Notes: generated by a model not told the origin, from the letters alone. A DNA stretch of 64,000 bases from Stigmatella aurantiaca DW4/3-1 (GCF_000165485.1 NC_014623.1:3119501-3183500); one strand, 5' to 3'. Shown: positions 42,191-51,375, counted from the first letter of the stretch. Numbers and translations are program-made.

Positions 42191-42796
42191 ATGTCCGACT
42201 TCCGCGAGGCCGTTGAATCGATTTCGGAAGCCCAGTGCTCCGAGCATCCAGGCTTCTCCGCCGCCATCGCCTGTGCTCGTTGCGGCACCTTCACCTGTGC
42301 CTTCTGCGCCTCGTCTGGGGCGGGCCTGTGCTTTCGCTGCCTTCATGCGGCTCCGGAGCTGGCGACGTGCTGGGCCCGGCTCGCGGCAAGTCTTGCTGAC
42401 GGCGCCGCGCTCCTGCTGCCCTCCCTGTTCCTGGGTGTCCTCCGGTGCCTAGCGCTACCGGGCGAGAATGCTATGCAGGCCCCAGCAATTTACATCCCAG
42501 CGGTCTTCGTGTTGCTCGTGCAGGCGAACCTGATTCGAGGAACCGGTGCGAGCTTCGGCAAGAGGCTCTTGGGCATCTGTGTCGTCCGAGGCGACGGCCG
42601 TCCGGCGGAGGTGTGGCGCATTGTCCTGCTGCGGAACGCCCTCCCGATGGCGCTGTGCGGTTACTGCGTCTGGTTCGGCCTTGTGGATGCACTCTTCCTC
42701 GTCGGAGAGGAGCGGCGATGCCTCCATGACTGGGTGGCTGGCACGCGCGTTGTGAAGGCCCTCGGGCGCGGCACTCGTTCGCTGGGTGGTGCCTGA
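42191..42796 (+). CDS. RDD family membrane protein with zinc-finger N-terminus
   Basis: A 201-aa protein starting at ATG 42191 (a GTG at 42164 is possible). The N-terminus has a B-box-like cysteine/histidine finger: CSEHPGFSAAIACARCGTF, then CAFC and CFRC. The rest is an RDD membrane domain: SLADGAALLLPSLFLG, a second span (AIYIPAVFVLLVQANLI), then the diagnostic GASFGKRLLGICVVRGDGRP, LLRNALPM, DALFLVGEERRCLHDWVAGTRVV. RDD proteins are small transporters or scaffold proteins of unknown substrate. An operator-like palindrome upstream suggests control by the XRE regulators. Confidence 0.8.
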   Translation: MSDFREAVESISEAQCSEHPGFSAAIACARCGTFTCAFCASSGAGLCFRCLHAAPELATCWARLAASLADGAALLLPSLFLGVLRCLALPGENAMQAPAIYIPAVFVLLVQANLIRGTGASFGKRLLGICVVRGDGRPAEVWRIVLLRNALPMALCGYCVWFGLVDALFLVGEERRCLHDWVAGTRVVKALGRGTRSLGGA

Positions 42797-42841
42797 CTGG
42801 CTGAAGCGGTGGTTTCGAAGTCCCTTCACCGAGAGGGGAGA

Positions 42842-44734
42842 ATGAAAGGCGATGACATGGAGGGAGTGGTGAAGTCCGGGCGCCCCCGGTGGTTGGCCGG
42901 GCTCGTGTGTACGGTGGTGGCGCTGGCGTTGGGGTGCGCCCGGCACACGTGGAAGCGGGACGACGTCATGACGTGGGCGGGTTGCTGCGAGGGCACTGAC
43001 GCGTGCCTTGCGCTGCTGCAGGAAACCCACGGCCCCGACACCGGGGAGAAGTGGCCGGCACCGGAGCAGTCGTGTGCCGCCTGGAAGTTGGGGCGCGCGG
43101 GGGAGGATGCTGTCCCCCGGCTTACTTCGCTGCTTGCGCACCCGGAGCGCCGCGTCCGCGGCGGTGCGGCACATGCTCTGGCGAACATGGGTGAGAAGGC
43201 CAAGAGCGCCTTGCCCGCGCTGCTTGACGCGTATGAGCGGGAGCCCCGTGGGATGGCTCTGCACGCGCTCTCCTCCCTCGATGACGAGCGAGCAACTCCA
43301 GCCATTCTGCGCCACCTCCTGGAGTCGCCCACGTCGACGCTGGAGCACCTCGGGCCGGCATTGGCTCCGGTGTTGGTGGGGGTGCTGGAGAGTCCTGAGT
43401 CGAGCTGGGAGGCGCTGGTGCTGGTGCGCCACGTGCTCGCCCGGCGCGGCTCCATGTACACGGAGACTTTCGTCCCGCGCCTGCGGACCCTCCTCGCGAG
43501 GGAGCTGGCGGAGCCCACTCTCCGGCGCCCACCCGGCATGTCCTGCCCGGCGGCCCCCGCGCCAAGCTGCGAGGCGGTTTTTGACGGGTGCACCCCGCGC
43601 GCGGCCTACGTGGCTTCGGTGTTGGCGGCCTACGGGCGCCAAGGGGAGAAGGCCGCGCCAGAGGTGCTGCAGGCGCTACAGCGGGGAGATGTGCGCCTCA
43701 CGCCCGTTGCGCTGCAGGCGCTGGTGGCCTTCGGGAGTCCCGCTGCGGTGCCGGGCGTCCTTGAGCAACTCGCCGCGCCTGAATGCCGCGCCCGGGCCCT
43801 CACGAGCCTCGCGTGGCTGGGGCCCGTGGCGCGGCCAGCCGCGACGGAGCCGCTGCTGCGCCTGCTGGCCACGGGGGCGGAGGGATGGGAGCGCGCGCGG
43901 GCAGCGGAGGCCCTTGGACGCGTCGGAGATTCAGCCGCTCTCGATGCGCTGCGCCAGGCGGTGGACGCGCCGCACAGCGAAGTCCAGGCCGCGGCGGTTG
44001 ATGCGCTGGGCAGCTACTCCTTCCAGGCGCATGCGGAGGAGCTGAAGCCGCTGCTGCAGCAGGTGGTGGCGGCACACGCCTCTCCGGTGGCGCGGATCCA
44101 CGCGAGGTTGGCCCTGGAATGGCGCTCCGACCAGGAGTTGCGGCCGGCGGACTCCATCGACTGTGCCCGCCTCATTCCAGGACGAAGCGGGGAATGGACG
44201 GTGTGCGAGGAGGGGCGCACCTCGGTCCAGTTGCACTGGGACAAGCCGAAGGCGCCTCCACAAGGGAGTCCCTGCGCAGCCGTGCCTGGGGGGGATTCCG
44301 CGTCCGTCCTCGAAGCCATGGGAGAGGCCTGTCTCGTCGGATGGGACGACGGGGAGTTTGGGGGCACGTTGGAAGTGCATGAGGCCGGGCGGGTGACTGT
44401 GCTGGAGGAGCCCCGGGCCAACCCCCTGCAAGTCGTGCGGATGCATGGCGCCCTCGTGGTGCTGGAGGGGCTGGCGCACCTGCTTGGCGGTGCAGGGCGT
44501 CTGATGCGTGTCGACACGTCCGAGGGGCGGTGGCGTGCCACGCCTTGGGTGACGCTCCCGGGGGCGCCGATGGCATACGCGCTGGACGACGCGGGAGACC
44601 TCGTGGTGGGGACGACGGACCAGCGACTCGACGCCGTCGCATGTGGCCCGGCTGGGGCCCTCGCCCCCGCCCACGTGGTGCGCATCACGGGGGACGGGCG
44701 CCTGGCCCCCGTTGAACCGAAGGGCCAACCCTGA
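42842..44734 (+). CDS. HEAT-repeat lipoprotein
   Basis: A 630-aa protein; ATG 42842 follows GAGGGGAG. The signal sequence ends VALALGC, a lipobox. The mature part begins with a cysteine-rich segment (CCEGTDACL). HEAT-type repeats cover about 75-460 (for example PRLTSLLAHPERRVRGGAAHAL, RARAAEALGRVGDSAALDAL), then a beta-rich C-terminal domain resembling a propeller fragment (EVHEAGRVTVLEEP, YALDDAGDLVVGTTD). It is a probable envelope scaffold for protein interactions. It starts 45 bp after the RDD gene and is likely in the same operon. Confidence 0.75.
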   Translation: MKGDDMEGVVKSGRPRWLAGLVCTVVALALGCARHTWKRDDVMTWAGCCEGTDACLALLQETHGPDTGEKWPAPEQSCAAWKLGRAGEDAVPRLTSLLAHPERRVRGGAAHALANMGEKAKSALPALLDAYEREPRGMALHALSSLDDERATPAILRHLLESPTSTLEHLGPALAPVLVGVLESPESSWEALVLVRHVLARRGSMYTETFVPRLRTLLARELAEPTLRRPPGMSCPAAPAPSCEAVFDGCTPRAAYVASVLAAYGRQGEKAAPEVLQALQRGDVRLTPVALQALVAFGSPAAVPGVLEQLAAPECRARALTSLAWLGPVARPAATEPLLRLLATGAEGWERARAAEALGRVGDSAALDALRQAVDAPHSEVQAAAVDALGSYSFQAHAEELKPLLQQVVAAHASPVARIHARLALEWRSDQELRPADSIDCARLIPGRSGEWTVCEEGRTSVQLHWDKPKAPPQGSPCAAVPGGDSASVLEAMGEACLVGWDDGEFGGTLEVHEAGRVTVLEEPRANPLQVVRMHGALVVLEGLAHLLGGAGRLMRVDTSEGRWRATPWVTLPGAPMAYALDDAGDLVVGTTDQRLDAVACGPAGALAPAHVVRITGDGRLAPVEPKGQP

Positions 44735-44799
44735 TGCCACAGCGCGAGGAAGGGCGCCCCTCCTGGGGGAGGAGGGGGCCCGACGCGGGCGGGTGCGCT

Positions 44800-45510
44800 T
44801 CAGCCGCGCCGCGTCGGAGAGCGGAACTCGCTCGCCCATCGCTGGGCGGTGGCTGTGGCGCGCTCTCGGTCCGTCGCGAGGCGACTGGCTTCCGGCTTCC
44901 CGGCCGGCGTTGGAGCCCCAGGGCCGGAGGCGCCGTCTGCCCCCTTCTTGCGCACCCACATGCGAGGGGTGGCGCTGACGGGCGGCTTCGGTGCGGGAGG
45001 CGCAGCGTCGGCCTTGGGCTTGCGGCCGCGCGGGAGAATGACGTCGGGGAGGGTGTGGGGCGCGGCGTTCTCCACCCATGCGGCATGCAGTCGGCCCGTG
45101 GCCGCCATGAGGCGCCGCTTCTGGTAGTGGGCGGCGCAGTAGCCCTGGCTGCGATGGGGGCGCTTGCAGCCGATGACGGCACACGCCTTGTCCGTAGGCT
45201 CGGGCGCCGGGAGCGGAGGCTGGCGCGGGGCCGGCGCAGGTTGCGGGGGCCTCGCGTCGCTGACTGGGCGCGGACGCGACGTTCCCTGCGCGGGCCTCGG
45301 GGCGAGGCGCCTCGCCACTTCGGCCAGTCTCGCGACGAGGCTGGCGAGAGGGCGCGCCAGCTCTTCATCCAGGGCGTCGCGGAAGGACGCCTCAAGAGAA
45401 GTTGTGGACGTCGAAGCGGGCGGGCCGCGCGGCTCTCTCTTGGAAGGGGATGTGCTGCGAGCCGAAACGGGAGGGCGTTGGATTTTGTGCATGTGTGGCT
45501 TTGCTCGCAT
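44800..45510 (-). CDS. phage-type zinc-finger/AT-hook protein
   Basis: A 236-aa basic protein (Met7 at 45492 is an alternative start). A helix near residues 40-70 is followed by a Pro/Arg linker, then a compact zinc-binding motif CAVIGCKRPHRSQGYCAAHY with three Cys and His residues near 110-128. VILPRGRKPKADA gives an AT-hook-like core, and a MWVRKKG element precedes the tail. I recall the CxxxxC...GYCxxHYQK motif in myxobacterial phage proteins. DNA binding is likely; the role is unknown. It is convergent with the HEAT lipoprotein gene. Confidence 0.65.
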   Translation of the reverse strand: MRAKPHMHKIQRPPVSARSTSPSKREPRGPPASTSTTSLEASFRDALDEELARPLASLVARLAEVARRLAPRPAQGTSRPRPVSDARPPQPAPAPRQPPLPAPEPTDKACAVIGCKRPHRSQGYCAAHYQKRRLMAATGRLHAAWVENAAPHTLPDVILPRGRKPKADAAPPAPKPPVSATPRMWVRKKGADGASGPGAPTPAGKPEASRLATDRERATATAQRWASEFRSPTRRG

Positions 45511-45709
45511 TGCTGTGTATTCGGGGCGAGTGCGCGTTGAGACGGCGGGTGATGATTACCATTCTCTGGGCATGTGTCGTAGTCGAGCAGTGCTTGAATG
45601 AAGGAGGGGAGTGCCCGCCTCTGGTGACAATACGAAGTGACCTCTCGGGAATGGTTGCTGGTGCGAATCATACGGGGAGCTGGCACGTCGCGTGCTGTGG
45701 GGAGCGCGA

Positions 45710-46108
45710 ATGACGATGAGCGAGCGGGAGTCCCTCGCAGCGGAGCTGCGGCGGGTGGAGGTGGCGCTGCAGCGGGCGTATGCGGCGATGGACGGCAGTG
45801 CCGAATCACGGACGCGGCTGGCCACGGTGAAGCAGGAGTACCGAATAGCGGAGGCCGCGGCGTTGCGCGCGCTGGGCGCCGAGGATGCGCTGCGGCTGGT
45901 GGAGGCGAATGACTCGCGGTGCGCTCACACCCCGGCGCAGGGAGCACTGCGAGAGTGGGTTGCTCGCGGCGCGGGGGGGAGTGCCACACCGCAACGGCGG
46001 TCAGCACGCGTGAGGGAGTCGGCTCCCTTCGCGTGCGTGAAACACCATAAAACAGGAAGGACTCTGGCGGGCAGGGGGGGGGGCTGGGCCGCATGGGCAT
46101 GCCGTTGA
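45710..46108 (+). CDS. small plus-strand hypothetical protein in phage cluster
   Basis: A 132-aa frame; ATG 45710 follows GGGGAG. The first 65 residues look like a real helical hairpin (SLAAELRRVEVALQRAYAAM, RTRLATVKQEYRIAEAAAL). The remainder is Arg/Gly-rich and may be spurious. It is opposite to all neighbours. No family recognised. Confidence 0.4.
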   Translation: MTMSERESLAAELRRVEVALQRAYAAMDGSAESRTRLATVKQEYRIAEAAALRALGAEDALRLVEANDSRCAHTPAQGALREWVARGAGGSATPQRRSARVRESAPFACVKHHKTGRTLAGRGGGWAAWACR

Positions 46109-46131
46109 AAGGCATGCCATGCCGGCCAGCC

Positions 46132-46374
46132 TCACCCACGCGTCGCCAGGCCCTCGCGCAGCATCTCATCCACGAGCGAGGCTGCCTTCGCCTCGTCGGT
46201 TTCGCCCTGCACGTTCAGCGTGGCGGACTCGAATCGCTGGGCGTTGGCCACCACCCAGTCGACGTACTCTCCCAAGGACAACCGCTCCACGCCGAAGGCG
46301 ATGTCCTGCATTCCCTTCACAATCTGGACGGCAGTGCCTTGGAGGACACGCCCGTCGCGCATGACAATCACCAT
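46132..46374 (-). CDS. small conserved phage protein
   Basis: An 80-aa protein; ATG preceded by AGGAGAGGAAA, overlapping the end of the upstream gene by 7 bp. Sequence is MRDGRVLQGTAVQIVKGM, then LGEYVDWVVANAQRFES, ending in a helix LVDEMLREGLA. Similar short proteins occur in phage clusters; function unknown. It is the last gene of the GGCT operon. Confidence 0.65.
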   Translation of the reverse strand: MVIVMRDGRVLQGTAVQIVKGMQDIAFGVERLSLGEYVDWVVANAQRFESATLNVQGETDEAKAASLVDEMLREGLATRG

Positions 46375-46760
46375 GATTTCCTCTCCTTCAGGTGTCGACG
46401 CCAACAACCGGACTCGATGATGGGGCGGCCAGCCAGCCGCTCCGTGGGAAACAGGTATGCCTCGACGCGGCTGGCACCGTCGAGGGCAATGGTCGTGCGC
46501 TGGTAGAAGCGCGGGTGGCCCTCGAGCCTGTCGAGCGCTGCCAGCATGAGCGCGTCGACTTCGTACACCTCGCCCGCGACGGCGTGTTTGCCGCCGGAGG
46601 CAAGGGCGGGGAAGGGGCCGTAGTCGTAGAGCGTGAAGCGGGGCCGCGTCTTCGCCGGGCCGACGAGGCGCGCGCCGCTCAGCAGGCCGTGGTTGGGCTC
46701 GCCGGAAAGCAGCGTCCCGTAGACGAAGACGCGCGTGGCAGGGGTGGACGTGCGCTTCAC
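46368..46760 (-). CDS. gamma-glutamylcyclotransferase-fold protein 1
   Basis: A 130-aa AIG2/GGCT-fold enzyme starting at GTG (stop of the previous gene overlaps by 4 bp). The signature is VFVYGTLLSGEPNHGLL, then GEVYEVDALMLAALDRLEGHPRFYQR with the catalytic Glu in the LEGHP turn, and VEAYLFPTERL. Family members cleave gamma-glutamyl amides to release 5-oxoproline. Together with a second GGCT and an amidoligase upstream it probably belongs to a peptide-tag or glutamyl-conjugate system. Confidence 0.8.
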   Translation of the reverse strand: MKRTSTPATRVFVYGTLLSGEPNHGLLSGARLVGPAKTRPRFTLYDYGPFPALASGGKHAVAGEVYEVDALMLAALDRLEGHPRFYQRTTIALDGASRVEAYLFPTERLAGRPIIESGCWRRHLKERKSW

Positions 46761-47197
46761 GCCGCACCTCCCAGCGCGCCCGAGAGCGCGGCGCGGTTGA
46801 AGCCCAGGCGCCCGTAGGCGTGCCAGAGGACGAGGAAGTAGCGGGCGGCGGGCGGCCAGGCCTCGAAATCAGTCTCGGGCTGCAGGTACACCAGCGCACG
46901 GCGGCGGAGGCCGGCCCTGTCCGTCACCAGTCTGGCGGCGCGCCGGTACGCGAAGGGGTGCCCCTCGAAGACGTCGAGTGCGCGAAGGTCCTCGGGGGTG
47001 AGGCGGTACAGCAGCCCCTCGACGTGGGCGCCGCGCACCCGCTGGAGGCTGGCGACGGCTCCTCCCCAGCGGCGGCTGTACCCGCCAAACACCAGGGTGT
47101 GGCCGGGAAGGGTGGCCCGGGCCTCGACGGTAGCGCCGGGGCAGCGCGTGCGCATTTGCGCCCTGTCGAGGTTGGAGCCGTAGGCGAAGTAGAGCAT
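46757..47197 (-). CDS. gamma-glutamylcyclotransferase-fold protein 2
   Basis: A 146-aa GGCT-fold protein of a different subfamily from its neighbour: LYFAYGSNLDRAQMRTRCPGA is the classic substrate loop, with GLLYRLTPEDLRALDVFEGHP carrying the catalytic Glu and ALVYLQPETDF closing the barrel. It is translationally coupled to the next GGCT gene. Two distinct GGCTs in one phage operon is unusual and suggests two different gamma-glutamyl substrates or steps. Confidence 0.85.
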   Translation of the reverse strand: MLYFAYGSNLDRAQMRTRCPGATVEARATLPGHTLVFGGYSRRWGGAVASLQRVRGAHVEGLLYRLTPEDLRALDVFEGHPFAYRRAARLVTDRAGLRRRALVYLQPETDFEAWPPAARYFLVLWHAYGRLGFNRAALSGALGGAA

Positions 47198-47332
47198 GGG
47201 GATTCTCCCGTGAAGGGCGGGCGCAGGGCCCGCCGTTGTCGTTGCCAGCCAGGGCGCCTGCAGGGCCTTGGTGCGGTGCCTCCGTGGTGGAAAGGCGTAC
47301 TAAGTTGGGTTCGCCGCCCAGCGCGGCGGGGC

Positions 47333-47551
47333 CTACCTCTCGTTGTCGCTGCGCGAGGCGGTGTGTCTCTCGTTGAAGAGCTCCACCCTCGCCTGGGCCC
47401 GGGCGCGCCGGTGTGCGAGCCGGGTGCCGCGGATGTGGACCTTCCGAGAAAGACGTCCGCAGTAGCTTTTTGTGGGGTACCTGCCGTGCGATGGGCAGCA
47501 GCCCCATCGGCAGTTGCTCCGGTCCTTCCGGTTGATTCCGTATGCCTTCAT
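47333..47551 (-). CDS. small cysteine-rich phage protein
   Basis: A 72-aa basic protein from ATG 47551. It has a compact CRWGCCP...YPTKSYCGR motif that could bind one zinc ion, then an Arg-rich tail. Short proteins with this CxxGCC motif occur in phages and plasmids. The promoter-like motif copy A ends 41 bp upstream of the start. It lies just before the two GGCT genes and may be transcribed with them. Confidence 0.6.
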   Translation of the reverse strand: MKAYGINRKDRSNCRWGCCPSHGRYPTKSYCGRLSRKVHIRGTRLAHRRARAQARVELFNERHTASRSDNER

Positions 47552-47591
47552 TGGTGCGTCTCTTGTATTGGCGAGGGGCACCCGCCCTTCG

Positions 47592-47631
47592 CGAAAGACA
47601 TACACGCTCTGGTTCGGCATTGAAGCAAGCC
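47592..47631 (-). promoter_or_regulatory. phage promoter-like motif, copy A
   Basis: Minus strand: CTTG, 15 nt, AGAGCGTGTATGTCTTTCGCG. Upstream of the small Cys-rich gene and the GGCT operon. Confidence 0.7.
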
Positions 47632-47710
47632 CTGTTTGAGGCGGCGCGAGGGGCGCGGGTTGGGCGGGCCCGGCATCCCTCCAGGGGAGTCCCCTGTCGC
47701 GAACGCAGGC

Positions 47711-47734
47711 GGGCGCCAGGGCCCTGTGGCGCCC
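47711..47734 (-). terminator. hairpin after amidoligase gene
   Basis: GGGCGCCA, loop of 8, TGGCGCCC: perfect 8-bp stem 13 bp past the amidoligase stop. A second small hairpin (47682-47696) follows. Confidence 0.65.
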
Positions 47735-47746
47735 GTGAAGGCCTCG

Positions 47747-48721
<975 letters not shown>

Positions 48722-48762
48722 GGGATTTGCCTCTCGCATTCGCGCGGGGCTGTGGCGCCCGT

Positions 48763-48802
48763 CGCGAAACACATACGCGCTCTTGTGTGCGAATGAAGCA
48801 AG
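48763..48802 (-). promoter_or_regulatory. phage promoter-like motif, copy B
   Basis: Minus strand: CTTG, 15 nt, AGAGCGCGTATGTGTTTCGCG, 42 bp before the amidoligase start. Confidence 0.7.
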
Positions 48803-48886
48803 TCCGCTTTGACGTCTGAATTGGTAAGATTTGTGTGTCTGGGATGGTCGCGAGAATTCGCGAGGTTGCGCGGCGGCCGTATGCAG

Positions 48887-48907
48887 GGCAGGCGCAGCAA
48901 GCCTGCC
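48887..48907 (-). terminator. hairpin downstream of small gene at 49098
   Basis: GGCAGGC, loop of 7, GCCTGCC: a perfect 7-bp stem about 190 bp past the stop. Confidence 0.4.
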
Positions 48908-49097
48908 TGGGCTGGGGCAATCGGCGGAATTCCAGTGAGTGTGATTGCCTCGGCAGCCGGGATGCGGGGGGAGATACACCCCAGACTGGATTCCGCCACC
49001 CCGGTGGCAGGCTCAGCCGGAGGAGCCCCCTACCTACGCCGGGCTGCTGGCGGGCGCACGTTCCGCGTGGCGCCTGCCGAGGGGCTCTCAGGAGGGC

Positions 49098-49403
49098 TCA
49101 ACCAACGAGGCTTTTGAGCAGCGCCGTCGCTCGCTCGTTTTCCGCCGGAGTGCCCTCGCCAAGCTCCAAGTACACGCGGCCCCCGGCGTACATGAGGATG
49201 TCGGGGAGAAACTCAATGTGCACATTCCAGCGCTCTCCCTCCGGGGTTGCCATCTCGACGTCGGCGTAGAGACGATGGAGCGCGGCTCTCAACGTGCGCT
49301 GGCGCGTGTCCCTCGGGAAGCGCACCTCGATGTACGGCTGGGGAATCCCATAGCGCGCGGTGCGCTCTCCCACCATCATTGACTGCTGGCTCGTTGCGGC
49401 CAC
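49098..49403 (-). CDS. small phage protein, paralogue of the gene at 49884
   Basis: A 101-aa protein. GTG 49403 is chosen because GAGGA lies 5 bp upstream; the internal ATG at 49379 has none. It shares with the 49884 gene the plan: substrate-like beta strand, a helix LRAALHRLYADVEM, TPEGERW, then GRVYLELGEG and a C-terminal helix (ERATALLKSL). Function unknown. Promoter motif copy C lies about 33 bp upstream. Confidence 0.65.
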   Translation of the reverse strand: MAATSQQSMMVGERTARYGIPQPYIEVRFPRDTRQRTLRAALHRLYADVEMATPEGERWNVHIEFLPDILMYAGGRVYLELGEGTPAENERATALLKSLVG

Positions 49404-49435
49404 CGTTGTCCTCGCATTTCGTTGGAGGGGGCGTT

Positions 49436-49474
49436 GCGAATGACATACACGCTCTTGTGGGGGCGTGATGCAAG
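49436..49474 (-). promoter_or_regulatory. phage promoter-like motif, copy C
   Basis: Minus strand: CTTG, 15 nt, AGAGCGTGTATGTCATTCGC, upstream of the 101-aa gene. Confidence 0.7.
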
Positions 49475-49523
49475 TTGAGTTCGCGGGGCGGGGCCGACGC
49501 CTGGGCTCCCGTTGCTCCTGCCG

Positions 49524-49545
49524 CACGGCCCCGAGGCGGGCCGTG
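49524..49545 (-). terminator. hairpin after gene at 49558
   Basis: CACGGCCC, loop of 6, GGGCCGTG: perfect 8-bp stem 13 bp past the stop. Confidence 0.65.
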
Positions 49546-49557
49546 GGGGCGTCTGTC

Positions 49558-49803
49558 TCAGGGGGACTTCGCGGCGGACGGGCGGGAGGTGGCGCGCTGA
49601 CCGTCCTCGGCCACCAGTCGCTCCCGGAAGAGAGCGACGAGCGTTTCGTCCGGTTGGCAGTCGAGGCTATTGGCAATTTGCCTGTCCATGCGGACCACGG
49701 CGGTCAAGTAGCCGGCGCGTGCGTCAACGCTCAGGGCCGTGTTGCATGCAACCTGTCGGTACAGGAAGAAGAGGTCATCAATGTCTTCGACGGTATACGG
49801 CAC
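49558..49803 (-). CDS. small phage hypothetical protein
   Basis: An 81-aa protein from GTG 49803, with AGGAG 5 bp upstream. Helical: YTVEDIDDLFFLYRQVACN, then ARAGYLTAVVRMDRQIAN, and ETLVALFRERL. No family recognised. No promoter motif directly upstream, so it is probably transcribed with the 49884 gene. Confidence 0.6.
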   Translation of the reverse strand: MPYTVEDIDDLFFLYRQVACNTALSVDARAGYLTAVVRMDRQIANSLDCQPDETLVALFRERLVAEDGQRATSRPSAAKSP

Positions 49804-49883
49804 CTGGACTCCTGGTGCTGTGGTTGTTGGTGTGGCGGGCACTCGAGCGGTGCTGCGGCGCGGGTTCCCCCCGCCCCTGCTGC

Positions 49884-50225
49884 TCAGCTCGGCAGCAGGG
49901 CGTTGAGGAGCATCATCCCGCGCATGGCCTCGGCATGGTCCCCCTCGGCCAGCTCCAGGTAGATGCGGCCGTGGTTCGGCTCCGAGAGGCGCTCGCTCTG
50001 CACAACCCACCGCTCGCTGGTGGGAGTGTTCAGCTCCAGGTTGGCAGCGAAGGTGTGGAGCAACGCGCTCATCTGTCGGTGGTTGGCGCCGGGCGAAAGG
50101 ACAATGTCCAGTTGAGGTTGGTCCGTGCCGTTCCGGCCCTTGCCGAGGTCCAAGGTCAATTTGGTGTTGCTGAAGTCAACCACCTTGAACGGGACAATGT
50201 AGAAGGGGATGCCCGTGGCGCTCAT
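49884..50225 (-). CDS. small phage protein, paralogue of the gene at 49098
   Basis: A 113-aa protein; ATG 50225 has AGGAAC 7 bp upstream. It shares the TPTSERW / GRIYLELAEGDHAEAM plan and terminal helix with the 49098 gene, with a longer N-terminal beta region (VPFKVVDFSNTKLTLDLG). Tandem paralogues under the same promoter motif suggest duplication. Function unknown. Confidence 0.65.
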   Translation of the reverse strand: MSATGIPFYIVPFKVVDFSNTKLTLDLGKGRNGTDQPQLDIVLSPGANHRQMSALLHTFAANLELNTPTSERWVVQSERLSEPNHGRIYLELAEGDHAEAMRGMMLLNALLPS

Positions 50226-50267
50226 AGTCGATGTTCCTGTGGGTTGGCGCGGTGCTTTGTTGCCCGT

Positions 50268-50307
50268 CGCGAAAGGCATACACGCTCTGGTTGGCGGGCT
50301 TATCAAG
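50268..50307 (-). promoter_or_regulatory. phage promoter-like motif, copy D
   Basis: Minus strand: CTTG, 15 nt, AGAGCGTGTATGCCTTTCGCG, 43 bp before the gene starting at 50225. Confidence 0.7.
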
Positions 50308-50350
50308 TCCTCGCTGGTGCTTTGGTGGATATGTGCTGTCCGGGGGGCGG

Positions 50351-50536
50351 CTAGGGCTCCTCCTTGGGGGGCGAGGCAGGCTTCGTGTCCTCCCGCTCGG
50401 CTCGAATCTTCATGAGCTTGTCGATGATTTCAGCCTTCTTGGTTTCCCCCAGGTAGGGGAAGCTGTTTCCGGTGTCGATCACATAGCGGCGCAGCTTCTT
50501 GACGGTCATCGCTTCCAACTCTTCGCGTGTCTTCAA
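50351..50536 (-). CDS. small SAP-like protein
   Basis: A 61-aa protein. EELEAMTVKKLRRYVIDTG followed by GETKKAEIIDKLMKIRAE is the helix-turn-helix plan of SAP-type DNA-binding domains, common in small phage proteins. It overlaps the upstream gene by 4 bp. DNA association inferred. Confidence 0.6.
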   Translation of the reverse strand: MKTREELEAMTVKKLRRYVIDTGNSFPYLGETKKAEIIDKLMKIRAEREDTKPASPPKEEP

Positions 50537-50739
50537 GTTGTTCCCGTGGGGACTGCAAGGAGGAGGGCTGCGTTGCGATGGCGCGCGGAGGTGCCGTGGG
50601 GGAAGGCGACTTCGACTTCGGGCTGCAGCTCGGCGCCGCCTTCGGGGAGGGCCAACTTCACTTCCACACGGGCGCCCGCGAGCGCCTTGCGGAGTGCCTC
50701 CGCTGCGAGGGCGTCGGTGCTCTGTTGCTTCGACGCCAT
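50533..50739 (-). CDS. small phage hypothetical protein
   Basis: A 68-aa protein with an N-terminal helix (DALAAEALRKALAGARVEV) and two short strands. Coupled by a 4-bp overlap to the SAP-like gene and starting 3 bp after the upstream gene, so part of a three-gene unit. Not recognised. Confidence 0.55.
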   Translation of the reverse strand: MASKQQSTDALAAEALRKALAGARVEVKLALPEGGAELQPEVEVAFPHGTSARHRNAALLLAVPTGTT

Positions 50740-50742
50740 GCC

Positions 50743-51375
50743 TTACTCCTCAGCGGCATCGGCAGCGAAGTGCGCGGCGGCTTCGGTGGCGCCCATGGCC
50801 ATCAGCTCGCGATGCACCGCCCGGCGGAAGAAGCGAGCCCGGCTCGGGAGTCCCGCTTCGCGCCAGGCCTTGTCCAGGGCCGCGAGAGCCTCCGCGTCGT
50901 ACGTGAGGGGGATGACGCGCTTGCCGTCTTCACGCACCTTGACCTCGCGCTCCGGGCGGGGGCCCACCGGCACGCGTCCGGCCTCCGCCTCCCGAATCTT
51001 CCACTTGAGGTAGGAGGTGTCGCTGCTACCCGTCGGGCGCCCCACGACTTCGCTGTACTTCGCCTGCAACTCCGCCAGCGACATGTTGGCGAAGCGCCCG
51101 CGCCGAGGGGCAGGCTGCGTGCCTGCGGCTGGCGCGGCGGCCGGTGCGCTGGGGGTGGCGGCCGGTGCGGCCGGCGCGCTGGGGGCGGCGGCCGTCGCCC
51201 GGCGGGAGGGGCCGCGCCGCTTCTTGGCTGCGAGGGCTTCCTCGATGCGGCGGATGAGGTGCGTCTTGTTCGTGCTACGCGTCTCCTCACCCACCACTTC
51301 GAGGTACCGGGCGCGCAGCTCCGTCACGCTCATGGACTCCAGCTTCTTCGTCTTCGGTGCGGCGTTGCGAGGCAT
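50743..51375 (-). CDS. protein with two DUF2924-like helical domains
   Basis: A 210-aa protein from ATG 51375 (AAGGAA upstream). Two related units are present: SMSVTELRARYLEVVGEETRS (about 14-45) and NMSLAELQAKYSEVVGRPTGS (about 100-130), each followed by a basic helix (HLIRRIEEAL; SYLKWKIREAE). They are joined by an Ala/Pro linker. The C-terminus (LTYDAEALAALDKAWREAGL, RARFFRRAVHREL) resembles a ribbon-helix-helix partner region. The units match the DUF2924 helix in the recombinase operon at 6439. Probably DNA-binding. Confidence 0.7.
   Translation of the reverse strand: MPRNAAPKTKKLESMSVTELRARYLEVVGEETRSTNKTHLIRRIEEALAAKKRRGPSRRATAAAPSAPAAPAATPSAPAAAPAAGTQPAPRRGRFANMSLAELQAKYSEVVGRPTGSSDTSYLKWKIREAEAGRVPVGPRPEREVKVREDGKRVIPLTYDAEALAALDKAWREAGLPSRARFFRRAVHRELMAMGATEAAAHFAADAAEE

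Larger units (their letters stand above)
48722..49097. other. intergenic region with promoter motif and hairpin
   Basis: 376 bp with no gene. It holds promoter-like motif copy B, a CGCGA/TCGCG mini-hairpin near 48849-48862 and a terminator-like hairpin at 48887-48907. Confidence 0.5.

Noticed and set aside
46020-46060. A seventh copy of the phage promoter-like motif
   Set aside because: It has a TATGGTGTTTCACGC-like stretch on the minus strand but lacks AGAGCG and the TTG at the fixed 15-nt distance.
44685-46169. A 494-codon minus-strand frame covering the zinc-finger gene region
   Set aside because: Another frame (44800-45510) has the zinc motif and proper gene features; this one is Pro/Arg/Ser shadow.
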